Source: Steinernema hermaphroditum (Eukaryota > Nematoda > Chromadorea > Rhabditida > Steinernematidae). From it: 35,464 nt of DNA. Below, piece after piece: positions 21,722 through 35,245 of this stretch (positions are counted from its first letter, which is position 1; each line of letters starts with the position of its first letter). The position numbers and the translations under genes were made by a program. The stretch covers positions 1 to 35,464 of the forward strand of contig JAUCMV010000029.1 in the NCBI GenBank assembly GCA_030435675.1. The letters are read 5' to 3'. Under the pieces are notes generated by a model. The model saw only the letters and a program-made list of their open reading frames with translations. It was not told the DNA's origin and searched no databases.

Positions 21722-24700
21722 TATCCTGGAACGTTTCCCATTGTCTTAACCGTTATGTAAGAGAGCACTTTGGCATAACCATGTTAACAGCAAAATCAAA
21801 AAATATCCTGGAATGTTTCCCATTGTCTTAACCGCTATATAATAGAGCGCTTTGGCACGACCATGATAACAGCAAAATCAAAAAATATCCTGGAACGTTT
21901 CCCATTGTCTTAACCGCTATATAATAGAGCGCTTTGGCACGACCATGATAACAGCAAAATCAAAAAATATCCTGGAATGTTTCCCATTGTCTTAACCGCT
22001 ATATAATAGAGCGCTTTGGCATAACCATGATAACAGCAAAATCAAAAAATATCCTGGAACGTTTCCCATTGTCTTAACCGCTATATAATAGAGTGCTTTG
22101 GCACGACCATGATAACAGCAAAATCAAAAAATATCCTGGAATGTTTCCCATTGTCTTAACCGCTATATAATAGAGCGCTTTGGCACGACCATGATAACAG
22201 CAAAATCAAAAAATATCCTGGAACGTTTCCCATTGTCTTAACCGCTATATAATAGAGCGCTTTGGCACGACCATGATAACAGCAAAATCAAAAAATATCC
22301 TGGAATGTTTCCCATTGTCTTAACCGCTATATAATAGAGCGCTTTGGCACGACCATGATAACAGCAAAATCAAAAAATATCCTGGAATGTTTCCCATTGT
22401 CTTAACCGCTATATAATAGAGCGCTTTGGCACGACCATGATAACAGCAAAATCAAAAAATATCCTGGAATGTTTCCCATTGTCTTAACCGCTATATAATA
22501 GAGCGCTTTGGCACGACCATGATAACAGCAAAATCAAAAAATATCCTGGAACGTTTCCCATTGTCTTAACCGCTATATAATAGAGCGCTTTGGCACGACC
22601 ATGATAACAGCAAAATCAAAAAATATCCTGGAACGTTTCCCATTGTCTTAACCGTTATGTAAGAGAGCACTTTGGCATAACCATGTTAACAGCAAAATCA
22701 AAAAATATCCTGGAACGTTTCCCATTGTCTTAACCGCTATATAATAGAGCGCTTTGGCACGACCATGATAACAGCAAAATCAAAAAATATCCTGGAACGT
22801 TTCCCATTGTCTTAACCGCTATATAATAGAGTGCTTTGGCACGACCATGATAACAGCAAAATCAAAAAATATCCTGGAACGTTTCCCATTGTCTTAACCG
22901 CTATATAATAGAGTGCTTTGGCACGACCATGATAACAGCAAAATAAAAAAATATCCTGGAACGTTTCCCATTGTCTTAACCGTTATGTAAGAGAGCACTT
23001 TGGCATAACCATGTTAACAGCAAAATCAAAAAATATCCTGGAATGTTTCCCATTGTCTTAACCGCTATATAATAGAGCGCTTTGGCATAACCATGATAAC
23101 AGCAAAATCAAAAAATATCCTGGAACGTTTCCCATTGTCTTAACCGCTATATAATAGAGTGCTTTGGCACGACCATGATAACAGCAAAATAAAAAAATAT
23201 CCTGGAACGTTTCCCATTGTCTTAACCGTTATGTAAGAGAGCACTTTGGCATAACCATGTTAACAGCAAAATCAAAAAATATCCTGGAACGTTTCCCATT
23301 GTCTTAACCGCTATATAATAGAGCGCTTTGGCATAACCATGATAACAGCAAAATCAAAAAATATCCTGGAACGTTTCCCATTGTCTTAACCGCTATATAA
23401 TAGAGTGCTTTGGCACGACCATGATAACAGCAAAATCAAAAAATATCCTGGAATGTTTCCCATTGTCTTAACCGCTATATAATAGAGCGCTTTGGCACGA
23501 CCATGATAACAGCAAAATCAAAAAATATCCTGGAATGTTTCCCATTGTCTTAACCGCTATATAATAGAGTGCTTTGGCACGACCATGATAACAGCAAAAT
23601 CAAAAAATATCCTGGAACGTTTCCCATTGTCTTAACCGCTATATAATAGAGTGCTTTGGCACGACCATGATAACAGCAAAATAAAAAAATATCCTGGAAC
23701 GTTTCCCATTGTCTTAACCGTTATGTAAGAGAGCACTTTGGCATAACCATGTTAACAGCAAAATCAAAAAATATCCTGGAACGTTTCCCATTGTCTTAAC
23801 CGCTATATAATAGAGCGCTTTGGCATAACCATGATAACAGCAAAATCAAAAAATATCCTGGAATGTTTCCCATTGTCTTAACCGCTATATAATAGAGCGC
23901 TTTGGCACGACCATGATAACAGCAAAATCAAAAAATATCCTGGAACGTTTCCCATTGTCTTAACCGCTATATAATAGAGCGCTTTGGCACGACCATGATA
24001 ACAGCAAAATCAAAAAATATCCTGGAACGTTTCCCATTGTCTTAACCGCTATATAATAGAGCGCTTTGGCACGACCATGATAACAGCAAAATCAAAAAAT
24101 ATCCTGGAACGTTTCCCATTGTCTTAACCGCTATATAATAGAGCGCTTTGGCACGACCATGATAACAGCAAAATCAAAAAATATCCTGGAACGTTTCCCA
24201 TTGTCTTAACCGCTATATAATAGAGCACTTTGGCACGACCATGATAACAGCAAAATCAAAAAATATCCTGGAACGTTTCCCATTGTCTTAACCGCTATAT
24301 AATAGAGCGCTTTGGCATAACCATGATAACAGCAAAATCAAAAAATATCCTGGAACGTTTCCCATTGTCTTAACCGCTATATAATAGAGCACTTTGGCAC
24401 GACCATGATAACAGCAAAATCAAAAAATATCCTGGAACGTTTCCCATTGTCTTAACCGCTATATAATAGAGCACTTTGGCACGACCATGATAACAGCAAA
24501 ATCAAAAAATATCCTGGAACGTTTCCCATTGTCTTAACCGCTATATAATAGAGCGCTTTGGCACGACCATGATAACAGCAAAATCAAAAAATATCCTGGA
24601 ATGTTTCCCATTGTCTTAACCGCTATATAATAGAGCGCTTTGGCACGACCATGATAACAGCAAAATCAAAAAATATCCTGGAACGTTTCCCATTGTCTTA

Positions 24701-27700
24701 ACCGCTATATAATAGAGCGCTTTGGCATAACCATGATAACAGCAAAATCAAAAAATATCCTGGAATGTTTCCCATTGTCTTAACCGCTATATAATAGAGC
24801 GCTTTGGCACGACCATGATAACAGCAAAATCAAAAAATATCCTGGAATGTTTCCCATTGTCTTAACCGCTATATAATAGAGTGCTTTGGCACGACCATGA
24901 TAACAGCAAAATCAAAAAATATCCTGGAACGTTTCCCATTGTCTTAACCGCTATATAATAGAGTGCTTTGGCACGACCATGATAACAGCAAAATAAAAAA
25001 ATATCCTGGAACGTTTCCCATTGTCTTAACCGTTATGTAAGAGAGCACTTTGGCATAACCATGTTAACAGCAAAATCAAAAAATATCCTGGAACGTTTCC
25101 CATTGTCTTAACCGCTATATAATAGAGCGCTTTGGCATAACCATGATAACAGCAAAATCAAAAAATATCCTGGAATGTTTCCCATTGTCTTAACCGCTAT
25201 ATAATAGAGCGCTTTGGCACGACCATGATAACAGCAAAATCAAAAAATATCCTGGAACGTTTCCCATTGTCTTAACCGCTATATAATAGAGCACTTTGGC
25301 ATAACCATGTTAACAGCAAAATCAAAAAATATCCTGGAACGTTTCCCATTGTCTTAACCGCTATATAATAGAGCGCTTTGGCATAACCATGATAACAGCA
25401 AAATCAAAAAATATCCTGGAACGTTTCCCATTGTCTTAACCGCTATATAATAGAGCACTTTGGCACGACCATGATAACAGCAAAATCAAAAAATATCCTG
25501 GAACGTTTCCCATTGTCTTAACCGCTATATAATAGAGCGCTTTGGCATAACCATGATAACAGCAAAATCAAAAAATATCCTGGAACGTTTCCCATTGTCT
25601 TAACCGCTATATAATAGAGTGCTTTGGCACGACCATGATAACAGCAAAATCAAAAAATATCCTGGAACGTTTCCCATTGTCTTAACCGCTATATAATAGA
25701 GTGCTTTGGCACGACCATGATAACAGCAAAATAAAAAAATATCCTGGAACGTTTCCCATTGTCTTAACCGTTATGTAAGAGAGCACTTTGGCATAACCAT
25801 GTTAACAGCAAAATCAAAAAATATCCTGGAATGTTTCCCATTGTCTTAACCGCTATATAATAGAGCACTTTGGCACGACCATGATAACAGCAAAATCAAA
25901 AAATATCCTGGAACGTTTCCCATTGTCTTAACCGCTATATAATAGAGTGCTTTGGCACGACCATGATAACAGCAAAATCAAAAAATATCCTGGAACGTTT
26001 CCCATTGTCTTAACCGCTATATAATAGAGTGCTTTGGCACGACCATGATAACAGCAAAATAAAAAAATATCCTGGAACGTTTCCCATTGTCTTAACCGTT
26101 ATGTAAGAGAGCACTTTGGCATAACCATGTTAACAGCAAAATCAAAAAATATCCTGGAACGTTTCCCATTGTCTTAACCGCTATATAATAGAGCGCTTTG
26201 GCATAACCATGATAACAGCAAAATCAAAAAATATCCTGGAACGTTTCCCATTGTCTTAACCGCTATATAATAGAGCGCTTTGGCATAACCATGATAACAG
26301 CAAAATCAAAAAATATCCTGGAACGTTTCCCATTGTCTTAACCGCTATATAATAGAGCACTTTGGCACGACCATGATAACAGCAAAATCAAAAAATATCC
26401 TGGAACGTTTCCCATTGTCTTAACCGCTATATAATAGAGCACTTTGGCACGACCATAATAACAGCAAAATCAAAAAATATCCTGGAATGTTTCCCATTGT
26501 GTTAACCGCTATATAATAGAGCGCTTTGGCACGACCATGATAACAGCAAAATCAAAAAATATCCTGGAATGTTTCCCATTGTCTTAACCGCTATATAATA
26601 GAGCGCTTTGGCATAACCATGATAACAGCAAAATCAAAAAATATCCTGGAACGTTTCCCATTGTCTTAACCGCTATACAATAGAGTGCTTTGGCATAACC
26701 ATGATAACAGCAAAATCAAAAAATATCCTGGAATGTTTCCCATTGTCTTAACCGCTATATAATAGAGCGCTTTGGCACGACCATGATAACAGCAAAATCA
26801 AAAAATATCCTGGAATGTTTCCCATTGTCTTAACCGCTATATAATAGAGCGCTTTGGCATAACCATGATAACAGCAAAATCAAAAAATATCCTGGAACGT
26901 TTCCCATTGTCTTAACCGCTATATAATAGAGCACTTTGGCACGACCATGATAACAGCAAAATCAAAAAATATCCTGGAACGTTTCCCATTGTCTTAACCG
27001 CTATATAATAGAGCGCTTTGGCACGACCATGATAACAGCAAAATCAAAAAATATCCTGGAATGTTTCCCATTGTCTTAACCGCTATATAATAGAGCGCTT
27101 TGGCACGACCATGATAACAGCAAAATCAAAAAATATCCTGGAATGTTTCCCATTGTCTTAACCGCTATATAATAGAGCGCTTTGGCATAACCATGATAAC
27201 AGCAAAATCAAAAAATATCCTGGAATGTTTCCCATTGTCTTAACCGCTATATAATAGAGCACTTTGGCACGACCATGATAACAGCAAAATCAAAAAATAT
27301 CCTGGAATGTTTCCCATTGTCTTAACCGCTATATAATAGAGCGCTTTGGCACGACCATGATAACAGCAAAATCAAAAAATATCCTGGAATGTTTCCCATT
27401 GTCTTAACCGCTATATAATAGAGCGCTTTGGCATAACCATGATAACAGCAAAATCAAAAAATATCCTGGAACGTTTCCCATTGTCTTAACCGCTATATAA
27501 TAGAGCGCTTTGGCATAACCATGATAACAGCAAAATCAAAAAATATCCTGGAACGTTTCCCATTGTCTTAACCGCTATATAATAGAGTGCTTTGGCACGA
27601 CCATGATAACAGCAAAATCAAAAAATATCCTGGAATGTTTCCCATTGTCTTAACCGCTATATAATAGAGCGCTTTGGCACGACCATGATAACAGCAAAAT

Positions 27701-30700
27701 CAAAAAATATCCTGGAACGTTTCCCATTGTCTTAACCGCTATATAATAGAGTGCTTTGGCACGACCATGATAACAGCAAAATCAAAAAATATCCTGGAAT
27801 GTTTCCCATTGTCTTAACCGCTATATAATAGAGCGCTTTGGCACGACCATGATAACAGCAAAATCAAAAAATATCCTGGAATGTTTCCCATTGTCTTAAC
27901 CGCTATATAATAGAGTGCTTTGGCACGACCATGATAACAGCAAAATCAAAAAATATCCTGGAACGTTTCCCATTGTCTTAACCGCTATATAATAGAGTGC
28001 TTTGGCACGACCATGATAACAGCAAAATAAAAAAATATCCTGGAACGTTTCCCATTGTCTTAACCGTTATGTAAGAGAGCACTTTGGCATAACCATGTTA
28101 ACAGCAAAATCAAAAAATATCCTGGAACGTTTCCCATTGTCTTAACCACTATATAATAGAGTGCTTTGGCACGACCATGATAACAGCAAAATCAAAAAAT
28201 ATCCTGGAACGTTTCCCATTGTCTTAACCGCTATATAATAGAGTGCTTTGGCACGACCATGATAACAGCAAAATAAAAAAATATCCTGGAACGTTTCCCA
28301 TTGTCTTAACCGTTATGTAAGAGAGCACTTTGGCATAACCATGTTAACAGCAAAATCAAAAAATATCCTGGAACGTTTCCCATTGTCTTAACCGCTATAT
28401 AATAGAGCGCTTTGGCATAACCATGATAACAGCAAAATCAAAAAATATCCTGGAATGTTTCCCATTGTCTTAACCGCTATATAATAGAGCGCTTTGGCAC
28501 GACCATGATAACAGCAAAATCAAAAAATATCCTGGAACGTTTCCCATTGTCTTAACCGCTATATAATAGAGCGCTTTGGCACGACCATGATAACAGCAAA
28601 ATCAAAAAATATCCTGGAATGTTTCCCATTGTCTTAACCGCTATATAATAGAGCGCTTTGGCACGACCATGATAACAGCAAAATCAAAAAATATCCTGGA
28701 ATGTTTCCCATTGTCTTAACCGCTATATAATAGAGTGCTTTGGCACGACCATGATAACAGCAAAATCAAAAAATATCCTGGAACGTTTCCCATTGTCTTA
28801 ACCGCTATATAATAGAGTGCTTTGGCACGACCATGATAACAGCAAAATAAAAAAATATCCTGGAACGTTTCCCATTGTCTTAACCGTTATGTAAGAGAGC
28901 ACTTTGGCATAACCATGTTAACAGCAAAATCAAAAAATATCCTGGAACGTTTCCCATTGTCTTAACCGCTATATAATAGAGCGCTTTGGCATAACCATGA
29001 TAACAGCAAAATCAAAAAATATCCTGGAATGTTTCCCATTGTCTTAACCGCTATATAATAGAGCGCTTTGGCACGACCATGATAACAGCAAAATCAAAAA
29101 ATATCCTGGAATGTTTCCCATTGTCTTAACCGCTATATAATAGAGTGCTTTGGCACGACCATGATAACAGCAAAATCAAAAAATATCCTGGAACGTTTCC
29201 CATTGTCTTAACCGCTATATAATAGAGTGCTTTGGCACGACCATGATAACAGCAAAATAAAAAAATATCCTGGAACGTTTCCCATTGTCTTAACCGTTAT
29301 GTAAGAGAGCACTTTGGCATAACCATGTTAACAGCAAAATCAAAAAATATCCTGGAACGTTTCCCATTGTCTTAACCGCTATATAATAGAGCGCTTTGGC
29401 ATAACCATGATAACAGCAAAATCAAAAAATATCCTGGAATGTTTCCCATTGTCTTAACCGCTATATAATAGAGCGCTTTGGCACGACCATGATAACAGCA
29501 AAATCAAAAAATATCCTGGAACGTTTCCCATTGTCTTAACCGCTATATAATAGAGCGCTTTGGCACGACCATGATAACAGCAAAATCAAAAAATATCCTG
29601 GAACGTTTCCCATTGTCTTAACCGCTATATAATAGAGCGCTTTGGCATAACCATGATAACAGCAAAATCAAAAAATATCCTGGAACGTTTCCCATTGTCT
29701 TAACCGCTATATAATAGAGCACTTTGGCACGACCATGATAACAGCAAAATCAAAAAATATCCTGGAACGTTTCCCATTGTCTTAACCGCTATATAATAGA
29801 GCGCTTTGGCATAACCATGATAACAGCAAAATCAAAAAATATCCTGGAACGTTTCCCATTGTCTTAACCGCTATATAATAGAGCACTTTGGCACGACCAT
29901 GATAACAGCAAAATCAAAAAATATCCTGGAACGTTTCCCATTGTCTTAACCGCTATATAATAGAGCACTTTGGCACGACCATGATAACAGCAAAATCAAA
30001 AAATATCCTGGAACGTTTCCCATTGTCTTAACCGCTATATAATAGAGCGCTTTGGCACGACCATGATAACAGCAAAATCAAAAAATATCCTGGAATGTTT
30101 CCCATTGTCTTAACCGCTATATAATAGAGCGCTTTGGCACGACCATGATAACAGCAAAATCAAAAAATATCCTGGAACGTTTCCCATTGTCTTAACCGCT
30201 ATATAATAGAGCGCTTTGGCACGACCATGATAACAGCAAAATCAAAAAATATCCTGGAATGTTTCCCATTGTCTTAACCGCTATATAATAGAGCGCTTTG
30301 GCACGACCATGATAACAGCAAAATCAAAAAATATCCTGGAATGTTTCCCATTGTCTTAACCGCTATATAATAGAGTGCTTTGGCACGACCATGATAACAG
30401 CAAAATCAAAAAATATCCTGGAACGTTTCCCATTGTCTTAACCGCTATATAATAGAGTGCTTTGGCACGACCACGATAACAGCAAAATCAAAAAATATCC
30501 TGGAACGTTTCCCATTGTCTTAACCGTTATGTAAGAGAGCACTTTGGCATAACCATGATAACAGCAAAATCAAAAAATATCCTGGAACGTTTCCCATTGT
30601 CTTAACCGCTATATAATAGAGCGCTTTGGCATAACCATGATAACAGCAAAATCAAAAAATATCCTGGAACGTTTCCCATTGTCTTAACCGCTATATAATA

Positions 30701-33700
30701 GAGCACTTTGGCACGACCATGATAACAGCAAAATCAAAAAATATCCTGGAACGTTTCCCATTGTCTTAACCGCTATATAATAGAGCACTTTGGCACGACC
30801 ATGATAACAGCAAAATCAAAAAATATCCTGGAACGTTTCCCATTGTCTTAACCGCTATATAATAGAGCGCTTTGGCATAACCATGATAACAGCAAAATCA
30901 AAAAATATCCTGGAATGTTTCCCATTGTCTTAACCGCTATATAATAGAGCGCTTTGGCACGACCATGATAACAGCAAAATCAAAAAATATCCTGGAATGT
31001 TTCCCATTGTCTTAACCGCTATATAATAGAGCGCTTTGGCACGACCATGATAACAGCAAAATCAAAAAATATCCTGGAACGTTTCCCATTGTCTTAACCG
31101 CTATATAATAGAGCGCTTTGGCATAACCATGATAACAGCAAAATCAAAAAATATCCTGGAATGTTTCCCATTGTCTTAACCGCTATATAATAGAGCGCTT
31201 TGGCACGACCATGATAACAGCAAAATCAAAAAATATCCTGGAATGTTTCCCATTGTCTTAACCGCTATATAATAGAGTGCTTTGGCACGACCATGATAAC
31301 AGCAAAATAAAAAAATATCCTGGAACGTTTCCCATTGTCTTAACCGCTATATAATAGAGTGCTTTGGCACGACCATGATAACAGCAAAATCAAAAAATAT
31401 CCTGGAACGTTTCCCATTGTCTTAACCGCTATATAATAGAGTGCTTTGGCACGACCATGATAACAGCAAAATAAAAAAATATCCTGGAACGTTTCCCATT
31501 GTCTTAACCGTTATGTAAGAGAGCACTTTGGCATAACCATGTTAACAGCAAAATCAAAAAATATCCTGGAACGTTTCCCATTGTCTTAACCGCTATATAA
31601 TAGAGCGCTTTGGCATAACCATGATAACAGCAAAATCAAAAAATATCCTGGAATGTTTCCCATTGTCTTAACCGCTATATAATAGAGCGCTTTGGCACGA
31701 CCATGATAACAGCAAAATCAAAAAATATCCTGGAACGTTTCCCATTGTCTTAACCGCTATATAATAGAGCGCTTTGGCACGACCATGATAACAGCAAAAT
31801 CAAAAAATATCCTGGAATGTTTCCCATTGTCTTAACCGCTATATAATAGAGCGCTTTGGCACGACCATGATAACAGCAAAATCAAAAAATATCCTGGAAT
31901 GTTTCCCATTGTCTTAACCGCTATATAATAGAGTGCTTTGGCACGACCATGATAACAGCAAAATCAAAAAATATCCTGGAACGTTTCCCATTGTCTTAAC
32001 CGCTATATAATAGAGTGCTTTGGCACGACCATGATAACAGCAAAATAAAAAAATATCCTGGAACGTTTCCCATTGTCTTAACCGTTATGTAAGAGAGCAC
32101 TTTGGCATAACCATGTTAACAGCAAAATCAAAAAATATCCTGGAACGTTTCCCATTGTCTTAACCGCTATATAATAGAGCGCTTTGGCATAACCATGATA
32201 ACAGCAAAATCAAAAAATATCCTGGAATGTTTCCCATTGTCTTAACCGCTATATAATAGAGCGCTTTGGCACGACCATGATAACAGCAAAATCAAAAAAT
32301 ATCCTGGAACGTTTCCCATTGTCTTAACCGCTATATAATAGAGCACTTTGGCACGACCATGATAACAGCAAAATCAAAAAATATCCTGGAACGTTTCCCA
32401 TTGTCTTAACCGCTATATAATAGAGTGCTTTGGCACGACCATGATAACAGCAAAATCAAAAAATATCCTGGAACGTTTCCCATTGTCTTAACCGCTATAT
32501 AATAGAGTGCTTTGGCACGACCATGATAACAGCAAAATAAAAAAATATCCTGGAACGTTTCCCATTGTCTTAACCGTTATGTAAGAGAGCACTTTGGCAT
32601 AACCATGTTAACAGCAAAATCAAAAAATATCCTGGAACGTTTCCCATTGTCTTAACCGCTATATAATAGAGCGCTTTGGCATAACCATGATAACAGCAAA
32701 ATCAAAAAATATCCTGGAATGTTTCCCATTGTCTTAACCGCTATATAATAGAGCGCTTTGGCACGACCATGATAACAGCAAAATCAAAAAATATCCTGGA
32801 ACGTTTCCCATTGTCTTAACCGCTATATAATAGAGCGCTTTGGCATAACCATGATAACAGCAAAATCAAAAAATATCCTGGAATGTTTCCCATTGTGTTA
32901 ACCGCTATATAATAGAGCGCTTTGGCACGACCATGATAACAGCAAAATCAAAAAATATCCTGGAACGTTTCCCATTGTCTTAACCGCTATATAATAGAGC
33001 ACTTTGGCACGACCATGATAACAGCAAAATCAAAAAATATCCTGGAACGTTTCCCATTGTCTTAACCGCTATATAATAGAGCGCTTTGGCATAACCATGA
33101 TAACAGCAAAATCAAAAAATATCCTGGAACGTTTCCCATTGTCTTAACCGCTATATAATAGAGCGCTTTGGCATAACCATGATAACAGCAAAATCAAAAA
33201 ATATCCTGGAACGTTTCCCATTGTCTTAACCGCTATATAATAGAGCGCTTTGGCATAACCATGATAACAGCAAAATCAAAAAATATCCTGGAACGTTTCC
33301 CATTGTCTTAACCGCTATATAATAGAGCGCTTTGGCATAACCATGATAACAGCAAAATCAAAAAATATCCTGGAATGTTTCCCATTGTCGATTTTACACG
33401 TTTTATCTTCCCGAATCAACGGCTTACGCCGTGCAGGACGTCTCATAAATGCACAAAGAAGAACATAGTCACACCGTGGTCGCTGATTTTCTTCTGATTT
33501 CGGTGGAGCAGACGAATCCGAATAGAATGCAGCGTTCCCATTAGTTTGCGCGGGCATCGAAGTCGTGAAGAGCTGATTCCGGAAGTGGAATAGCGGTGGA
33601 GTAGAACCAAATGAGCGGAGAGTCATCTTCGGTGCGGCTGGCGGCGCGGACTTCGGAGTTGCAACGCTTCTTCGGCTTCTCTGGCGCGGGTAGAGTCGGG

Positions 33701-34057
33701 CAGTCATGACGGGCTTCTTGGCGAGACGGTGGAACTACGGCTCCCTGGTGTTCCAGGCATTCTGGGAGCCGGGGCGATCATTGCGCCAACAGCGACGACC
33801 GAGAACGACCGCTCACTTAACTCATTCGGCTCAGACAGCCTCAGAGAGAGAGCGAGTGGACGACCCGAGCGATCGCTGGGGGCACAAATGAAAGACGCCC
33901 ATTGTCTTAACCGCTATATAAGAGAACTCTTTGGCATAACCATGATAACAGCAAAATCAAAAAATATCCTGGAACGTTTCCCATTGTCTTAACCGTTATG
34001 TAAGAGAGCACTTTGGCATAACCATGATAACAGCAAAATCAAAAAATATCCTGGAAT
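21722..34057. repeat. 82-bp satellite array, about 145 units, interrupted once
   Basis: Each unit starts TATCCTGGAA(C/T)GTTTCCC and contains CCATTGTCTTAACCG, TATATAATAGAG and GATAACAGCAAAATCAAAAA. From 21722 to 33366 the spacing is exactly 142 x 82 bp, so no net length change occurs over 11.6 kb. Unit 143 is split by the insert at 33390; two more starts follow at 33965 and 34047, and the last unit is cut short. A recurring variant has GTTATGTAAGAGAGCAC and usually GTTAAC. It occurs at irregular intervals, including at the first unit and the next-to-last start. Most of these variants follow a unit ending AAAATAAAAAAA. The period is not a multiple of three and the units carry stops, so nothing is encoded. 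Confidence 0.98.
33381..33906 (-). mobile_element. Retroposed element, copy 2 (508 bp, 9-bp target-site duplication) inside the satellite
   Basis: CCCATTGTC occurs at 33381-33389 and again at 33898-33906. Removing 33390-33906 joins 24 bp to 58 bp and restores exactly one 82-bp unit, which proves both the insertion and the duplication. The element matches the copy at 10300-10641. On the minus strand an open frame from 33707 runs about 106 codons to the element end, Arg/Ser/Pro-rich, ending near CAFMRRPARRKPLIRE. There are no terminal inverted repeats. The minus-strand 3' end is a short GTAAAAC-like tail. Confidence 0.85.
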
Positions 34058-34513
34058 ACTTCTTTAGTCAGCTGGTACTTCTGAACTTGATATGTATACG
34101 TACAATGTTGCTGATGTATATGAAACATGATAAATGTATCAACTCGAAATAATGTTATCGATTTCATAGAATTGGTCTGACGTTATGAGCGAGGTAAATT
34201 GCGCACTGTATTACTGTTATTGAGTGCAAAAGTGGAAGGTTAGGGAGGTAGAACGTGAGAGGAGAAGAAACTGGTTCCGGTCAATGTTTATCCGCATTTG
34301 ATATGAGGCAGATCTTCAGTGTTCTGTCTGCCGCGAACACGCCCCTTTTCCGTTACTCTCACAAAACAAAGGATTATCCCTATTTGTACGGTTGGGCTCA
34401 CAGTGGTTTTCTCGCACTCGACAGTCTGCCGCAATAGTTTTCAGTGTTAAGGACTATTCTGTGCCAGTAACGGAATAAACGCTCCCTGTTCTGGGTGAAT
34501 TTATAACTGAAGG
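34058..34513 (+). other. Intergenic spacer after the satellite
   Basis: An open frame at 34255-34437 starts only at GTG and matches nothing recognisable. The promoter of the acidic secreted protein should lie here. No clear splice acceptor precedes its ATG. Confidence 0.45.
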
Positions 34514-35219
34514 ATGAAGTTATGGCTTACTGTAGTCATATGCTTATTACTACTAAGTTCGTGCAGCTACGCTGATGATGACGGAGGTAATCTTTTTGTT
34601 TGGGAAGCTCATCTTTTAATAGCACTTTAGGCAAGAAAGATGTTGACTCGTCAGACTCAGATGAATCTTCGTCCGATGACTCTTCAGTTGACTATGTTTT
34701 GGGGGACAAGAACGATGAGGACAAATCGGATGGAACAAAGAAGAGTCATGAGGAAACTGCGAAGTCTGCAAAGGAAGAAAGCAAAGAGAATGTAATAGAT
34801 GATCACGATTCCTCGGAATCTTCGAAAGAAATGAACGGTGAGAAGGAGACGAAAAGTCTCTGGAATCGTCAAAAGAATCAGAAAGCTTGAAGAAGATAGA
34901 CGAAGAGGAATCGGTGAGGAAGGAAGAGTCAGCAAGGAAAGAAATGGAGAAGACATCAGAAGGCAGAAAGTCGGGAGAGGACCGATTGAATGGCAATGAC
35001 GAATCGCAGGCCACGGGTGAGGACGAAAAAGATGCGGATGCGCTGGGCCGAACAGAAGATAATGATGGCACAGGTGTCGCGGCGTCCGGAGCCATTGAAA
35101 ACATAACAGTGATCGAGGAAAACCATCCAGCCCTGGTCGATGGGTCCAATACCCTCTCCTGCTCCTTGATTGTTATTTTACTGACAGTTCTTGTTGCACA
35201 ACATTTTACTCACTTCTGA
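34514..35219 (+). CDS. Acidic Ser-rich secreted protein with probable GPI-anchor signal
   Basis: Three exons (34514-34586, 34631-34837, 34882-35219) give 205 aa; both introns are 44 bp. Residues 1-20 form a clear signal peptide (MKLWLTVVICLLLLSSCSYA). The mature part is extremely hydrophilic: Asp/Ser runs (DSSDSDESSSDDSS), then Lys/Glu-rich sequence with many casein-kinase-like sites. The C-terminus is a hydrophobic tail (SCSLIVILLTVLVAQ) after small residues (DGSNT), with no charged cytoplasmic end, as in GPI-attachment signals. A single-pass membrane protein is the alternative. The second intron (34838-34881) is purine-rich and would read as similar protein in another frame, so a one-base indel is possible instead of an intron. 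No family is recognised. The stop lies 26 bp from the convergent Nudix gene's stop. Confidence 0.65.
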
Positions 35220-35245
35220 TTCAATTTATATAAAATACATCCATT

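Noticed and set aside
21732..21742. Heat-shock element in the satellite (GAA..TTC)
   Set aside because: The arms are separated by three bases; heat-shock elements need two.
21722..33380. Regular 82-bp repeats as a CRISPR array
   Set aside because: Whole units repeat with no unique spacers, and the surrounding genes are intron-rich animal genes.
33315..33389. Protein continuing from the retroposed element into the satellite
   Set aside because: This is read-through of an open frame across the insertion boundary, not a gene.
34255..34437. Small gene after the satellite
   Set aside because: It starts only at GTG, lacks splice context and shows no recognisable content.
34838..34881. True frameshift in the acidic secreted protein
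   Set aside because: A GTGAGA donor and an ATCAG acceptor define a 44-bp intron equal in length to the gene's other intron and restore phase; an indel is not fully excluded.
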